Below are positions 26,799 through 35,981 of a DNA stretch of 64,000 nt, piece by piece. Source of the stretch: Mesorhizobium sp. M4B.F.Ca.ET.203.01.1.1 (GTDB lineage Bacteria > Pseudomonadota > Alphaproteobacteria > Rhizobiales > Rhizobiaceae); the NCBI RefSeq assembly GCF_004791025.1, contig NZ_SRUO01000019.1, forward strand, positions 1-64,000. The letters run 5' to 3'. Position numbers and translations under genes: made by a program. The notes under the pieces are model-generated. The model saw only the letters and a program-made list of their open reading frames with translations, was not told the DNA's origin and searched no databases. Numbering within the stretch: the stretch's first letter is position 1; every line of letters starts with the position of its first letter.

Positions 26799-28417
26799 TA
26801 CCTGGCTCCTGATCGCGCAGGTCGGATGGCGACGGGGCTCGGCATCGGCTCCTCCTCGCGCTGGTGGCCGAGGATGGTCATGGTGATGTTCCAGGCCATG
26901 ATAAGGGCGCCGGAGAGGTACATGGCCCCACCGATGGCGCGCATGACGTAGTATGGGTGCATGGCAGCGACGGTTTCGGCGAAGGAATAGACCAGGAAGC
27001 CCTGCTGGTCGTATTCACGCCACATCAGGCCCTGCATGATGCCTGACACCCACATGACCGAGGCGTAGACGACGATCCCGAGTGTCGCCAGCCAGAAGTG
27101 CCAAGTGACGAGCCGCAGCGAGTAGAGCCGGTGACGGTTCCAGAGCTTCGGCACCATGTAGTAGATTGCGCCGAACGAGATCATGCCAACCCAGCCGAGC
27201 GCGCCCGAATGGACGTGGCCGATGGTCCAGTCGGTATAATGCGACAGCGAATTGACCGCCCTGATCGCCATGATCGGGCCTTCGAAGGTCGACATGCCAT
27301 AGAAGGCGACGGCCATCACCATCATGCGGATGATCGGATCGGTGCGCAGCTTGTCCCAGGCGCCGGACAGCGTCATCAGGCCGTTGATCATGCCGCCCCA
27401 GGACGGCATCCACAGCATGATCGAGAACGCCATGCCGAGCGTCTGCGCCCAATCTGGCAAGGCGGTGTAGTGCAGGTGATGCGGGCCAGCCCAGATGTAG
27501 AGAAAGATGATCGCCCAGAAATGGACGATCGACAGCCGGTACGAATAGACTGGCCGGTTCGCCTGCTTGGGCACGAAATAATACATCATGCCAAGGAAGC
27601 CGGCGGTGAGAAAGAAGCCGACCGCGTTGTGGCCGTACCACCATTGGGTCAGCGCGTCCTGGACCCCGGAAAAGGCGGAGTAGCTCTTGGAGCCCAGGAA
27701 CGAGACTGGCATCGACAGGTTGTTGACCACATGCAGCATCGCGATGGTCACGATGAACGACAGGTAGAACCAGTTGGCGACGTAGATATGCGGTTCCTTG
27801 CGCTTCAGGATCGTGCCAAGGAACAGAATGAGGTAGGCGACCCAGACGATGGTCAGCCAGACATCCACATACCATTCGGGTTCGGCGTACTCGCGGCCCT
27901 CGGTGATGCCGAGCAGATAGCCGGTCGCGGCCATGACGATGAACAGCTGGTAGCCCCAGAAGACGAACCAGGCGAGATCACCGCCGAAGAGGCGGGCGCG
28001 GCAGGTGCGCTGCACGACATACAGAGACGTGCAAAGCAGCGCGTTGCCACCGAAGGCGAAGACGACACCGGATGTATGCAGCGGCCGCAAACGGCCGAAA
28101 TTGAACCAGGGCTGGATGTTGAGATCGGGATAGGCGAGCTGAAGCGCGATCACCACGCCGACCAGCATCCCGACGACACCCCAGAACACGGTGGCGATCG
28201 CGCCGTAGCGGATCGGACCATCCATGTAAGCGGATGGGTCAATCGGAGCTGCTGGCTTGAACTCCGTGTTGCGCAACAGGATCGCAGTGGAACCAGCCAC
28301 TGCGAAGAACAACACCCACATATGTCGGCGGAAAGGTTCATCCACGCCGAAGCCGGCGGCCACCAGGGCCGCAAAAGCGAACACGCTTAGAAGGACGATC
28401 TCTGTGCCGAATTTCAT
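26798..28417 (-). CDS. fixN: cbb3 oxidase catalytic subunit FixN (CcoN)
   Basis: A 539-residue haem-copper oxidase subunit with about twelve membrane helices. Histidine ligands are visible in FGRLRPLHTSGVVFAFGG (low-spin haem), WWYGHNAVGFF and AGPHHLHYTALPDW (CuB site), and TIGHVHSGALGW. This enzyme reduces oxygen with high affinity in microaerobic cells and bacteroids. It is first in the run N-O-Q-P-G-H-I-S, all on one strand with overlaps, controlled by the FNR/FixK-type box at 28492. Confidence 0.96.
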   Translation of the reverse strand: MKFGTEIVLLSVFAFAALVAAGFGVDEPFRRHMWVLFFAVAGSTAILLRNTEFKPAAPIDPSAYMDGPIRYGAIATVFWGVVGMLVGVVIALQLAYPDLNIQPWFNFGRLRPLHTSGVVFAFGGNALLCTSLYVVQRTCRARLFGGDLAWFVFWGYQLFIVMAATGYLLGITEGREYAEPEWYVDVWLTIVWVAYLILFLGTILKRKEPHIYVANWFYLSFIVTIAMLHVVNNLSMPVSFLGSKSYSAFSGVQDALTQWWYGHNAVGFFLTAGFLGMMYYFVPKQANRPVYSYRLSIVHFWAIIFLYIWAGPHHLHYTALPDWAQTLGMAFSIMLWMPSWGGMINGLMTLSGAWDKLRTDPIIRMMVMAVAFYGMSTFEGPIMAIRAVNSLSHYTDWTIGHVHSGALGWVGMISFGAIYYMVPKLWNRHRLYSLRLVTWHFWLATLGIVVYASVMWVSGIMQGLMWREYDQQGFLVYSFAETVAAMHPYYVMRAIGGAMYLSGALIMAWNITMTILGHQREEEPMPSPVAIRPARSGAR

Positions 28418-28491
28418 TGCAGATCCCGATCTCGAATCTGGTGGATGCCAAATCCGCAGCGCACTAATTGCGCAGCCGCCGCCCCCTCGCC

Positions 28492-28505
28492 CTGATCTAT
28501 GTCAG
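28492..28505 (-). promoter_or_regulatory. FNR/FixK-type box of the fixN promoter
   Basis: CTGACATAGATCAG (minus strand) fits TGA-N6-TCA. It is centred about 81 bases upstream of the fixN start, consistent with activation from about -40. The stretch 28506-28916 shows no intact gene. Confidence 0.75.
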
Positions 28506-28916
28506 GCCGCACGATTTTGTGTCGGCGGCGCAATCAGCAGGTGGCGAATGAACGAGGAACGCAGCGCGGGCTCACCCCCTCATGGAAGGCGTTCCCTGGG
28601 TTGGGCGGGCGCAGACGCGATCGATTGAGGCGAAAGCTGAGGCTCTGCGACGCGTTGGATGCTATTGCCGATGCCCTGCCAAACGTTGTTCGGATCCCAT
28701 TGGAAACGAACGCGATCGTTCGGCCGAGCCGTGGCAGCTTAAGGACCGTGCTTCGCCGGTATGTGCCGAAACACACCTGGCGATTGGTCGTCGTCCCTAT
28801 CAAAGCCCGAAAGCTGTCTGTCTCGACCGTGACGCCGCTTCTTCGAAGGCGCGGCGACATCGCATTAGAAGGCAAGCACGGCCCGCCCCGGAGCCATGCG
28901 ACATGGGCCTCGCCGC

Positions 28917-29660
28917 TTAGGGCCGCTCGCGTCCGCCGCCACAGCGCTTCTCCAGACGGCTTATGCTGTCCACCGTCACATGGCGTGCGTTCTCAATCCG
29001 AATCACCCCGTCAGCCCGCAATCGCGTCAGTTGGCGGCTCACGGTTTCGTTGGTAATTCCAAGGAAATCAGAGATTTCGGCACGCGTCAGCGGCAGATCG
29101 AAGGACGCTGACCTGGAAGCCGCGTCGAGACTGGAATCGATATTCCGGGCCATCATGAGGAGAAAACTCGCCACCTTTTCCGGAGCTGTCTTGCGCCCCA
29201 GCGTCACCATCCACTCGCGCGCCTCATCGAGTTCATTCAGCGTCTGTTTGAGCAGGCGATGCTCGAATTCCCGTGACGCCTTCATCATCCGTTCGACGGC
29301 CGCTCGCGGAAACGAGCACAGCGTGACTGCTGTTGCCGCTTCCGCATTGATCGAGCTTTCCACCTTGAAAGGACGTCCCAGAAAATTCGGTGCAAACTGG
29401 AGACCGACGATCTGCTGGCGCCCATCCGACAGGCTCTTTGATAGCTTTACCACGCCTGAAAGCACGTTCGAGTAGCTGTCGACGTTCTGTGCCTCGCCGG
29501 TCAACTCCATTCCTGACTCGATCCGGCGACGCGAGCAAGTCTTGGCGAGCCCAACCAAATTGTCTGGATCGAGCGCACCGCAGACACCGCGACGCCGTGC
29601 CTCGCAAGGGAGGCAAAGAACAGGAATGCCGGAAGTATGAATGTCTTGCCGAAAGGTCAT
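28917..29660 (-). CDS. fnrN: Crp/Fnr-family oxygen regulator FnrN
   Basis: A 247-residue transcription factor. N-terminal cysteines C16, C19 and C27 (VLCLPCEARRRGVC) and central C115 (TLCSFPR) match the [4Fe-4S] ligands of FNR, which marks it as oxygen-sensing FnrN and not cysteine-free FixK. The C-terminal helix-turn-helix is ISDFLGITNETVSRQLTRLR. It likely binds the TGA-N6-TCA boxes found before fixN, hemN and the CHAT-like operon. The box at 29745 lies 85 bases upstream of its start and may also control fnrN itself. Confidence 0.88.
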   Translation of the reverse strand: MTFRQDIHTSGIPVLCLPCEARRRGVCGALDPDNLVGLAKTCSRRRIESGMELTGEAQNVDSYSNVLSGVVKLSKSLSDGRQQIVGLQFAPNFLGRPFKVESSINAEAATAVTLCSFPRAAVERMMKASREFEHRLLKQTLNELDEAREWMVTLGRKTAPEKVASFLLMMARNIDSSLDAASRSASFDLPLTRAEISDFLGITNETVSRQLTRLRADGVIRIENARHVTVDSISRLEKRCGGGRERP

Positions 29661-29744
29661 GCGTTCGCTTTACCCGATCCTAACTGCCGGCAGGATACCC
29701 ATCCAGGGTAGAGAAGTCCTGCGGCGGTTTGTCCATGCGCGCGG

Positions 29745-29758
29745 CTGATCGAGATCAG
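29745..29758. promoter_or_regulatory. FNR/FixK-type box between fnrN and hemN
   Basis: CTGATCGAGATCAG fits TGA-N6-TCA as a near-perfect dyad. It is about 60 bases upstream of the chosen hemN ATG at 29812. An ATG at 29773 would lie before the expected transcription start, which favours the later start. Confidence 0.75.
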
Positions 29759-29811
29759 GGTCTGCTTCAGCGATGCGTGCAGTGTTCGGCGGGCAACACG
29801 GTGAACGCGAG

Positions 29812-31161
29812 ATGCAATCGGAAATAGCTGTCAAACTCAGCGAGAACGTCCCACGCTACACAAGCTATCCGACGGCGCCGCATTTCCATTCCGGGGTCGA
29901 TGCTGCCATTTACCGTGGCTGGTTGGAGGCGCTGGAAAGTGGCGACGAAATCTCGCTGTATTTGCACATTCCTTACTGCGACAAGCTCTGCTGGTTCTGC
30001 GCCTGTCACACCAAGCAGACGCACCAATATGAGCCGGTGGCCGCTTATCTGCGCTCGCTGAATGCCGAAATCGTCACGATTGCCGGTCTGGTGAGCGGCA
30101 AGGCACATGTCCGTGCAATCCACTTCGGTGGCGGTTCGCCAACGATGCTGAGGCCCGATGACATGGTTGCTCTTGGAGCGGCCTTGCGGGACAGCTTCGA
30201 CCTTCTCCCGGATGCTACGGTCAGCATCGAAATCGGAACCAACGACATGGACAAGGCGCGCCTTGATGCGCTTGCTCAAATCGGCGTAACGCGGGCGAGC
30301 CTCGGCGTGCAGGATTTCGATCCGCAAGTGCAAAAAGCAATTAATCGTGAGCAAAGTTTTTTGCAGACCAAGGCAGTCGTCGACGGGGTTCGTTCGCGGG
30401 GCGTTGAATCGGTCAATCTGGACCTGCTCTACGGGCTCCCGAATCAGACACGCGAGACGATCTGTTCCACGGTGGCGCAGGCACTGACCTTGGAACCAGA
30501 CCGGATGGCTCTGTTCGGCTACGCACATGTGCCCTGGTTCAAGAAGCATCAGACGATGATCGACGAGGCATGGCTGCCGAGTCCCACCGAGCGTTTCGCC
30601 CAATCTCAGCTCGCGGCGCGGGCAATTGTCGCCAAGGGATATGAGGCAATAGGACTCGATCATTTCGCGAAGCCCGACGATGCGCTGGCCATAGCGGCCC
30701 GCGCAGGGGTTTTGCATCGCAATTTTCAGGGCTACACCGAGGATCGCTGCCCGACACTGATCGGACTTGGCCCTTCGTCCATCGGTCGTTTTCGCCAAGG
30801 CTACGTGCAGAACATGGCTTCGACTGCCGGGTACGGGCGCATGGTTGCGGATGGCGGGTTGGCTGCCGTCCGGGGCGTTGCCCTTTCCGACGACGATCGC
30901 GTCCGTGGCTGGATAATCGAGCGGCTGATGTGTGATTTTGCCTTCTCGGCAGTCGATCTGGTGGAGCGGTTCGGCAAAGCCGGCGAGAAGCTCCTTCATC
31001 GCTCGAGGTCCATCGCCCTCCACGATCCTGCCCGAGCGCTTGAATTCGATGGCGACAGTTTCGTCGTACGGGCTGAAAGTCGCCCCTTCGTTCGAACCAT
31101 CGCGGCCAAGTTCGATACATATTTCAAAGGGGGAACGGCGAGGCACTCGGTGGCGGTCTGA
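29812..31161 (+). CDS. hemN: oxygen-independent coproporphyrinogen III oxidase HemN
   Basis: A 449-residue radical-SAM enzyme. The start VPRYTSYPTAPHF is typical of HemN, and the cluster-binding motif is YCDKLCWFCACH (CX3CX2C). FGGGSPTML and the later VNLDLLYGLPNQT are also conserved. It decarboxylates coproporphyrinogen III to protoporphyrinogen IX without oxygen, giving haem for the cbb3 cytochromes in bacteroids. The ATG at 29773 would add 13 residues but conflicts with the FNR/FixK-type box position. Confidence 0.93.
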   Translation: MQSEIAVKLSENVPRYTSYPTAPHFHSGVDAAIYRGWLEALESGDEISLYLHIPYCDKLCWFCACHTKQTHQYEPVAAYLRSLNAEIVTIAGLVSGKAHVRAIHFGGGSPTMLRPDDMVALGAALRDSFDLLPDATVSIEIGTNDMDKARLDALAQIGVTRASLGVQDFDPQVQKAINREQSFLQTKAVVDGVRSRGVESVNLDLLYGLPNQTRETICSTVAQALTLEPDRMALFGYAHVPWFKKHQTMIDEAWLPSPTERFAQSQLAARAIVAKGYEAIGLDHFAKPDDALAIAARAGVLHRNFQGYTEDRCPTLIGLGPSSIGRFRQGYVQNMASTAGYGRMVADGGLAAVRGVALSDDDRVRGWIIERLMCDFAFSAVDLVERFGKAGEKLLHRSRSIALHDPARALEFDGDSFVVRAESRPFVRTIAAKFDTYFKGGTARHSVAV

Positions 31162-31397
31162 GCAAAGCACAGTGCGCTCGCCGTTTGGTCGATCGCGAAC
31201 CAGCTGCGTTTCATTTTGACCGCTCATAGGCGACTACCGCATCCAATCGAAAATGCAAACTTAGGCTGTTGCGCGGTATTTCCTTCCACATCCTCTCTTA
31301 CGCATACCTGCATTCCAAGGTGTTTGATCCTATGCTTCGCGAGGAGCAGGTAGGCCGCGACAGCTAGGCAATGTTCCAGCTGCCTCTAGCGGAGGAG

Positions 31398-31640
31398 TCA
31401 CGATTTTTCGGCAAGCTCCGTCGGCAGACCTTCTTTTCGGGCCTTGGCAAAGGCTCGGTCGCCTTCCAGAAACGCCGCCAGCATGAAAGGGATGAGTTCT
31501 GCCACGGTTTCAGACTGACGATAGGTCTGACGGTAAAGTGCAGCATACTCCTTGAGTGTTTGGCCCAGCTCCGCGCTGACGGTAATGGTGATCTTCGAAG
31601 CTGTTCGGTCTGGAAGCTTTCCAAGTTTCAGGTCAGCCAT
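31398..31640 (-). CDS. DUF2274 protein at the end of the trb operon
   Basis: An 80-residue protein: LKLGKLPDRTASKITITVSAE, then TLKEYAALYRQTYRQSE and VAELIPFMLAAFLEGDRAF. DUF2274 proteins lie directly after trbI in many proteobacterial ICEs and look like small ribbon-helix-helix proteins. It is 12 bases downstream of trbI. The role in conjugation is not known. No gene is seen between hemN and this gene (31162-31397). Confidence 0.85.
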   Translation of the reverse strand: MADLKLGKLPDRTASKITITVSAELGQTLKEYAALYRQTYRQSETVAELIPFMLAAFLEGDRAFAKARKEGLPTELAEKS

Positions 31641-31652
31641 GGTAACTCCTGC

Positions 31653-32867
31653 TCAACTCGCGTATGGCCGCAGCACGATGTCCTTGTGCACGATGACGCG
31701 CAGTGGCCAACCTGGGCGGACGATGATGGTGGGCTGGATATTGAGGTTTTTTTCGGTGATGCGCTGGCCGGCTCGACTGGCGTTCTGCTGGGCTGATTCC
31801 CGGATCGCCTTGACCAGATCGCTCTCGTTTTCGCCGAGGCTGAATTCCGTGCCGACACCGAGCAATGTGGCAAGCGCCACCCCCTTGATCAGCTGCCAGG
31901 TGTGGAAATCGACTTTGTCTTCCAGCCCTGCGTAGCCGGCGGTGTCGCTCGCGGGCAGATTGTCGATTTCGACCGACGAGCCGTCGGGCAGCAGAATGCG
32001 CTGCCAGACCAGCAGCGCTCGCTTTTGCCCGAACGCGACGACGCTGTCGTAGACGCCGATAAGACGTGAGCCCTGCGGAATCAGCAATATGTTGCCCGTG
32101 ACCGTGTCGTGCACATTCTCGGTGACTTGCGCGACGACAAGGCCCGGCAAATCGGAATTGATGCCGGTGATCAGGCTGGCGGCAATCACGCTGCCAGCCA
32201 TCAGTTGATACGGCGAGATCGGCGTCTGCAGCGCATGCGGATTGTAGATCCCGCCAGTGCTCCGCTGGCTGAGGAAATCAAGCTTTCGCTGCTGATTGTT
32301 CTGGTCGCCTTCCGCCGGCGCCACCGAGGCAGACGCGCGTGCTGCTTCGGATTGGGGAAGTGCCTCAAATGGATGCTGAGCAGTTTGCACGCTCTCACCG
32401 ACATCTGTCTGTTGAGCTCGATTTTCGACGCGGAAAAGCACCTGCGATTCACGCGCTTCGATCGCCTGCTGCGCTAGACGCTGCTCCTCGGCCGAGATGT
32501 CTTGACCCGGCACGATGCCGAGCTGGCGCTGCCGCTCGAGGATGGGGCGACCGAGGTCGCCCGGCAAAGGTGGCCCAAGGACGGGAGGCTTCGGCTTCAT
32601 GCCGGAATAGTCATGGGGAAGCGTATCGAGTCCCTCGACGGTTGGTTTGCGCTCAGTGCTGTAGGGATCTTCCGCCTGATCCCTGATGCGAAGGGCCGGC
32701 CCCTGGAGCGCCATCATGGCAACGCCGAACACAGCGCCGGATCCGAGCGCTGCGATCGCGATGATCACACCGCGCCTGAACCGCACCACGCGGCGGGGAG
32801 AGGCCCGAAGCTGCAGTTCCTCGGGATCCAGTTTCGGCGGGATGCCAGAGCGGGAATTTTCGATCAT
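31653..32867 (-). CDS. trbI: conjugal transfer protein TrbI
   Basis: A 404-residue VirB10-type protein. A cytoplasmic start, one membrane helix (GVIIAIAALGSGAVFGVAMMA), a proline-rich periplasmic linker, then the TrbI/VirB10 barrel with SPYQLMAGSVIAASLITGIN, GNILLIPQGSRLIG and KGVALATLLGVGTE. It spans the envelope and links inner and outer membrane parts of the mating pore. Length is normal. Confidence 0.93.
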   Translation of the reverse strand: MIENSRSGIPPKLDPEELQLRASPRRVVRFRRGVIIAIAALGSGAVFGVAMMALQGPALRIRDQAEDPYSTERKPTVEGLDTLPHDYSGMKPKPPVLGPPLPGDLGRPILERQRQLGIVPGQDISAEEQRLAQQAIEARESQVLFRVENRAQQTDVGESVQTAQHPFEALPQSEAARASASVAPAEGDQNNQQRKLDFLSQRSTGGIYNPHALQTPISPYQLMAGSVIAASLITGINSDLPGLVVAQVTENVHDTVTGNILLIPQGSRLIGVYDSVVAFGQKRALLVWQRILLPDGSSVEIDNLPASDTAGYAGLEDKVDFHTWQLIKGVALATLLGVGTEFSLGENESDLVKAIRESAQQNASRAGQRITEKNLNIQPTIIVRPGWPLRVIVHKDIVLRPYAS

Positions 32868-32878
32868 GAGCCCTCACC

Positions 32879-33904
32879 TCACCGGCTGGAACGCGAAAAG
32901 AGCGAGATCCGCCGTAGCGGTTGCCTGTCGTCAATCCTGCTGATGCGGATCACCTGCTGCTGCTTGGTGCCGAGGCGAAGTTCGGCCGCGGCGAAGAGCC
33001 GATCGACGATGTAATAGTTGCCGCGCACGCGATAGTTGACGAGCTCGCTGCTCCCATCTGCGCCGACGATGAAGAGTGGTGGCGCCTCGCCCTGATCTAT
33101 GCGACGAGGGAACTCAATATAGACCTTGCTGCCGTCGTCGAAGGCTCGCGTCGGTCTCCAGGGCGGTGTGTCGCCACTGATCGAGTAGCGAAAGCGAAGG
33201 TTTTCGAGCGCGATATTCGACGCGACCGGTGTAACTGCCTCGGCTTGAGCATTGCGCTGGCGAAGCGCGATGATCTGGTCTTGGCTGTAGGTCCAGGAGA
33301 TTGCCGCCATTGCTGTCTTCTCGGTGCTTTGAAGCTGCAAATGATAGGTCCGCCGGTCCGTCGTAATGACGACATTGGTGGCAAGACCCGGCGCGAAGGG
33401 TTTCACCAGAACATGGGTGCGCTGATTGTCACCGGTGCCGCTTGCGGTATCGCCTATGACCCAGCGCACGGTGTCGCCAGCCGACACGGCGGTTAGTTTC
33501 TCGCCCGGCTGCAGAGCGATGTCGGTCACGCGCTCCGGCGCGGCATAGAGCTGATAAAGCGCGCCATCGGTGAAGGGGTAGACTTGCACGGCATTAACAT
33601 ACCCGTACTTGGTGGGTTGCTGGGTCGCGGCTTTGTTGGCATCAGCGACGCGTTCTTCAGGGGGGCGCTTGTCCTCGGCCTTGCCGGACTCGGGCTGCAA
33701 TTGGCCAGGCAGCGGCAGTGGTTTTGGCACCTCGACAATTCTAATCGGCCTCTCCGGCGCCTTCTCGATCGCGGCCGGTTTGAAGTCAGCAGCGTCATAG
33801 GAAATCTCAGGCGGCGGCACCTTCTTCGATGCACAAGCGGAAACTACCGCTGCCGACACCGATAGGATCAGCACGGCACGAATCGGTGACATTTTATCTT
33901 TCAT
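32879..33904 (-). CDS. trbG: conjugal transfer protein TrbG
   Basis: A 341-residue VirB9-type protein. The lipoprotein-like signal VLILSVSAAVVSACASKK ends with a cysteine that may be lipidated. The C-terminal part shows WRPTRAFDDGSKVYIEFP and NYYIVDRLFAAAELRLG, typical of VirB9/TrbG outer-membrane complex proteins. The ATG at 33904 has GGAG seven bases upstream and overlaps the end of trbF. Confidence 0.93.
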   Translation of the reverse strand: MKDKMSPIRAVLILSVSAAVVSACASKKVPPPEISYDAADFKPAAIEKAPERPIRIVEVPKPLPLPGQLQPESGKAEDKRPPEERVADANKAATQQPTKYGYVNAVQVYPFTDGALYQLYAAPERVTDIALQPGEKLTAVSAGDTVRWVIGDTASGTGDNQRTHVLVKPFAPGLATNVVITTDRRTYHLQLQSTEKTAMAAISWTYSQDQIIALRQRNAQAEAVTPVASNIALENLRFRYSISGDTPPWRPTRAFDDGSKVYIEFPRRIDQGEAPPLFIVGADGSSELVNYRVRGNYYIVDRLFAAAELRLGTKQQQVIRISRIDDRQPLRRISLFSRSSR

Positions 33905-34625
33905 TGGTGGACTCCGTCGGAGAAAGGGGGGGTGGGACGGCGCTGTCGAGCTCGCGTGACCAGTCAATGGCGTTGATGAAGACGCCGAGCGGATTCTTGC
34001 GCAGCTGATCCGTATTGCTTGGCGAGCGGATCACGATCGTGAGGATCGCAGTCCAGCGCATCGTGCTGGCAAGGCTTCCGCGCTCAAACACCTGCTCGGT
34101 CCATTTGACCTGGAATGAACTTTCGGAGGCCCTGACCACGCTGGTGACCTGTACCGAGACACTGCGCGTTCCGATCTGACCGAAGGGGTCGTTCGCCTTG
34201 GCGTATTCGTTGAGGAAGAGCGCTGCGCGATCGCTAGCAAAGTCGTAAGCTGCGAACCAGTTCTGCCGTACCAAAACCGGATCGGTGGAAACGGAACGGA
34301 CATTCTGGATGAAGCGGCCGAGATGCCAGGCGATCTGAGCATCCGAGGGCTCATAATTCCGGATTGCCGGCGCGACGGCGCGCGTCTCGCCGAAGCCATC
34401 GACCTCGACGACGTAAGGCACGACACGGCTTTGCATCGACTGCCATACGAGTCCGCCGGAAAGTCCGGTCGCCAAGGCCAGGCACCCAAGGGCCATGAGC
34501 CGCCAGTTCCTGGCCTGCAGTCGAGATGAGCCGATGCGCTCGTCCCACAGCTGGGCGGCTTTTTGATACGGCGTGACCGGTTCGGGTGTTTTGCCGTAAC
34601 GGTGCACGGGTCGCTTGAAGAGCAT
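33894..34625 (-). CDS. trbF: conjugal transfer protein TrbF
   Basis: A 243-residue VirB8-type inner-membrane protein: a cytoplasmic start with TPYQKAAQLWDERIGSSRLQ, one helix (RLMALGCLALATGLSGGLVW) and a periplasmic NTF2-like domain with WHLGRFIQNVRSVS and QVKWTEQVFERG. VirB8-like proteins nucleate the secretion channel. It directly follows trbL. Confidence 0.92.
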   Translation of the reverse strand: MLFKRPVHRYGKTPEPVTPYQKAAQLWDERIGSSRLQARNWRLMALGCLALATGLSGGLVWQSMQSRVVPYVVEVDGFGETRAVAPAIRNYEPSDAQIAWHLGRFIQNVRSVSTDPVLVRQNWFAAYDFASDRAALFLNEYAKANDPFGQIGTRSVSVQVTSVVRASESSFQVKWTEQVFERGSLASTMRWTAILTIVIRSPSNTDQLRKNPLGVFINAIDWSRELDSAVPPPLSPTESTNER

Positions 34626-35948
34626 CTAGTCATCCTTGTCGTTGAGAGAGGGGTTGGCGCTGCCTCCCGGCCGGTCTCCGTCTCGGACAGCTTGCATGGC
34701 AGCGTGGCGATGTGCACGGGCGGTCTGTTCAGAACGTAGGCGCCTTGCCCACGTCGGCGCCGAAACAGTGGCCGAACCGGCAGAGCGCTCGGTCATTGAC
34801 GCGGTCGGCGTGCCGCCGGTCGCGGTCCACGCGGCATCGCGCCCGGCATCGGCGTTGCGCCCAACACTTGCAGTGGCGGATCGCGCTACGCGTATAGCGG
34901 CGCCGCCAGCGGCACTGGTTACACCATGCATTCCAGCAGCCACACCGGAGAAGCCAACGTCGGGCGAGGTTGCGCGCCCGATCTGCCAGGACGTGGAAGC
35001 AGCCGATCCCATTGTTGTGCCGGCGCGGATGGCGGCGAGACCGCCGCTGGTTGCCATACGCGCGCCAGAAAATGCCGTGCCTCCAGCAACGAGTGATACA
35101 CCCGCTGCCGCCGCGGTCGTGCCGAGGGCGGCGCCCGCGCCAAGCTGCGGTGCGCCTGAGACAAGACCCGACGCGATCCCCGGCCCAAAAATGCCAAGGC
35201 CAAGCAGTGCCAGTGCGCCCAGTACCTGGGACATGGCAGCGGCCAGATCCGGCTCCTTGCCTTGCAATGCGGAAGCGAACTCCCCGAAGAGCGTGGAGCC
35301 GATGCCGACAATGACGGCGAGCACCATCACCTTGATGCCTGACGAGATAACATGGCCGAGCACGCGTTCGGCCAGGAACGCTGAACGGTTCCAAAGTGCG
35401 AATGGAACCAAAACAAAACCTGCCAGCGTGGTGAGCTTGAACTCAAGGATGGTGATGAAAAGCTGGATGGAAAGGATGAAGAAGGCGATGATGACCAGGA
35501 ACCAGGCCATCAGCAGCACGAAGATGGTCAGTGCGTTGCCGAAGATTTCCGGGAAGCCCAGGAACTGACTGGCTTGGTCAAGCATTGGCCAAGCACCTTC
35601 GAAACCGGTCGCGGCAATGCGGCCCGGGCGCAGGAGATTGTCTGCCGACAGATTGCCGGCCGACGCATTAATCCCGAGACCGGCAAAAGAACGATAAATG
35701 ATATCGGCGAGGTTCTTGAAATTGTTCAGGATGAAGGCGAAGACGCCAACATAGAGCACCTTGCGGACAAGCCGGCCGAGAACGCTGGTCTCCTCGCCGA
35801 GCGCCCACGCCAGGCCGGCAAGTGTGATGTCAATGCCGATCAGAATGGTAGTGAGGAAGGCGACGTCGCCCGAGAGCAGACCGAACCCGCTGTCGATGTA
35901 GCGGATGAAGGTCTCCATGAAGCGATCGATGACGCCAAGGTCGTTCAT
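34626..35948 (-). CDS. trbL: conjugal transfer protein TrbL
   Basis: A 440-residue polytopic membrane protein of the TrbL/VirB6 type: helices around DVAFLTTILIGIDITLAGLAW, IFVLLMAWFLVIIAFFILS and ALALLGLGIFGPGIASGLVS, then a long Gly/Ala/Ser-rich and basic C-terminal tail, common in TrbL. It forms part of the inner-membrane pore. Confidence 0.92.
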   Translation of the reverse strand: MNDLGVIDRFMETFIRYIDSGFGLLSGDVAFLTTILIGIDITLAGLAWALGEETSVLGRLVRKVLYVGVFAFILNNFKNLADIIYRSFAGLGINASAGNLSADNLLRPGRIAATGFEGAWPMLDQASQFLGFPEIFGNALTIFVLLMAWFLVIIAFFILSIQLFITILEFKLTTLAGFVLVPFALWNRSAFLAERVLGHVISSGIKVMVLAVIVGIGSTLFGEFASALQGKEPDLAAAMSQVLGALALLGLGIFGPGIASGLVSGAPQLGAGAALGTTAAAAGVSLVAGGTAFSGARMATSGGLAAIRAGTTMGSAASTSWQIGRATSPDVGFSGVAAGMHGVTSAAGGAAIRVARSATASVGRNADAGRDAAWTATGGTPTASMTERSAGSATVSAPTWARRLRSEQTARAHRHAAMQAVRDGDRPGGSANPSLNDKDD

Positions 35949-35981
35949 GCCGCTGCCTTCCTCGTCGTGATGAACTCGTGA

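Noticed and set aside
27098..28390. 430-residue open frame antisense to fixN
   Set aside because: Composition is full of His, Arg and Asp and mirrors fixN codons; fixN itself is beyond doubt.
28506..28910. Possible hemerythrin-like gene before fixN
   Set aside because: A segment reading LCDALDAIADALPNVV is suggestive, but the rest fits only with several frame changes and no metal ligands can be traced.
29767..31227. 486-residue frame antisense to hemN
   Set aside because: Shadow of hemN; no conserved motifs.
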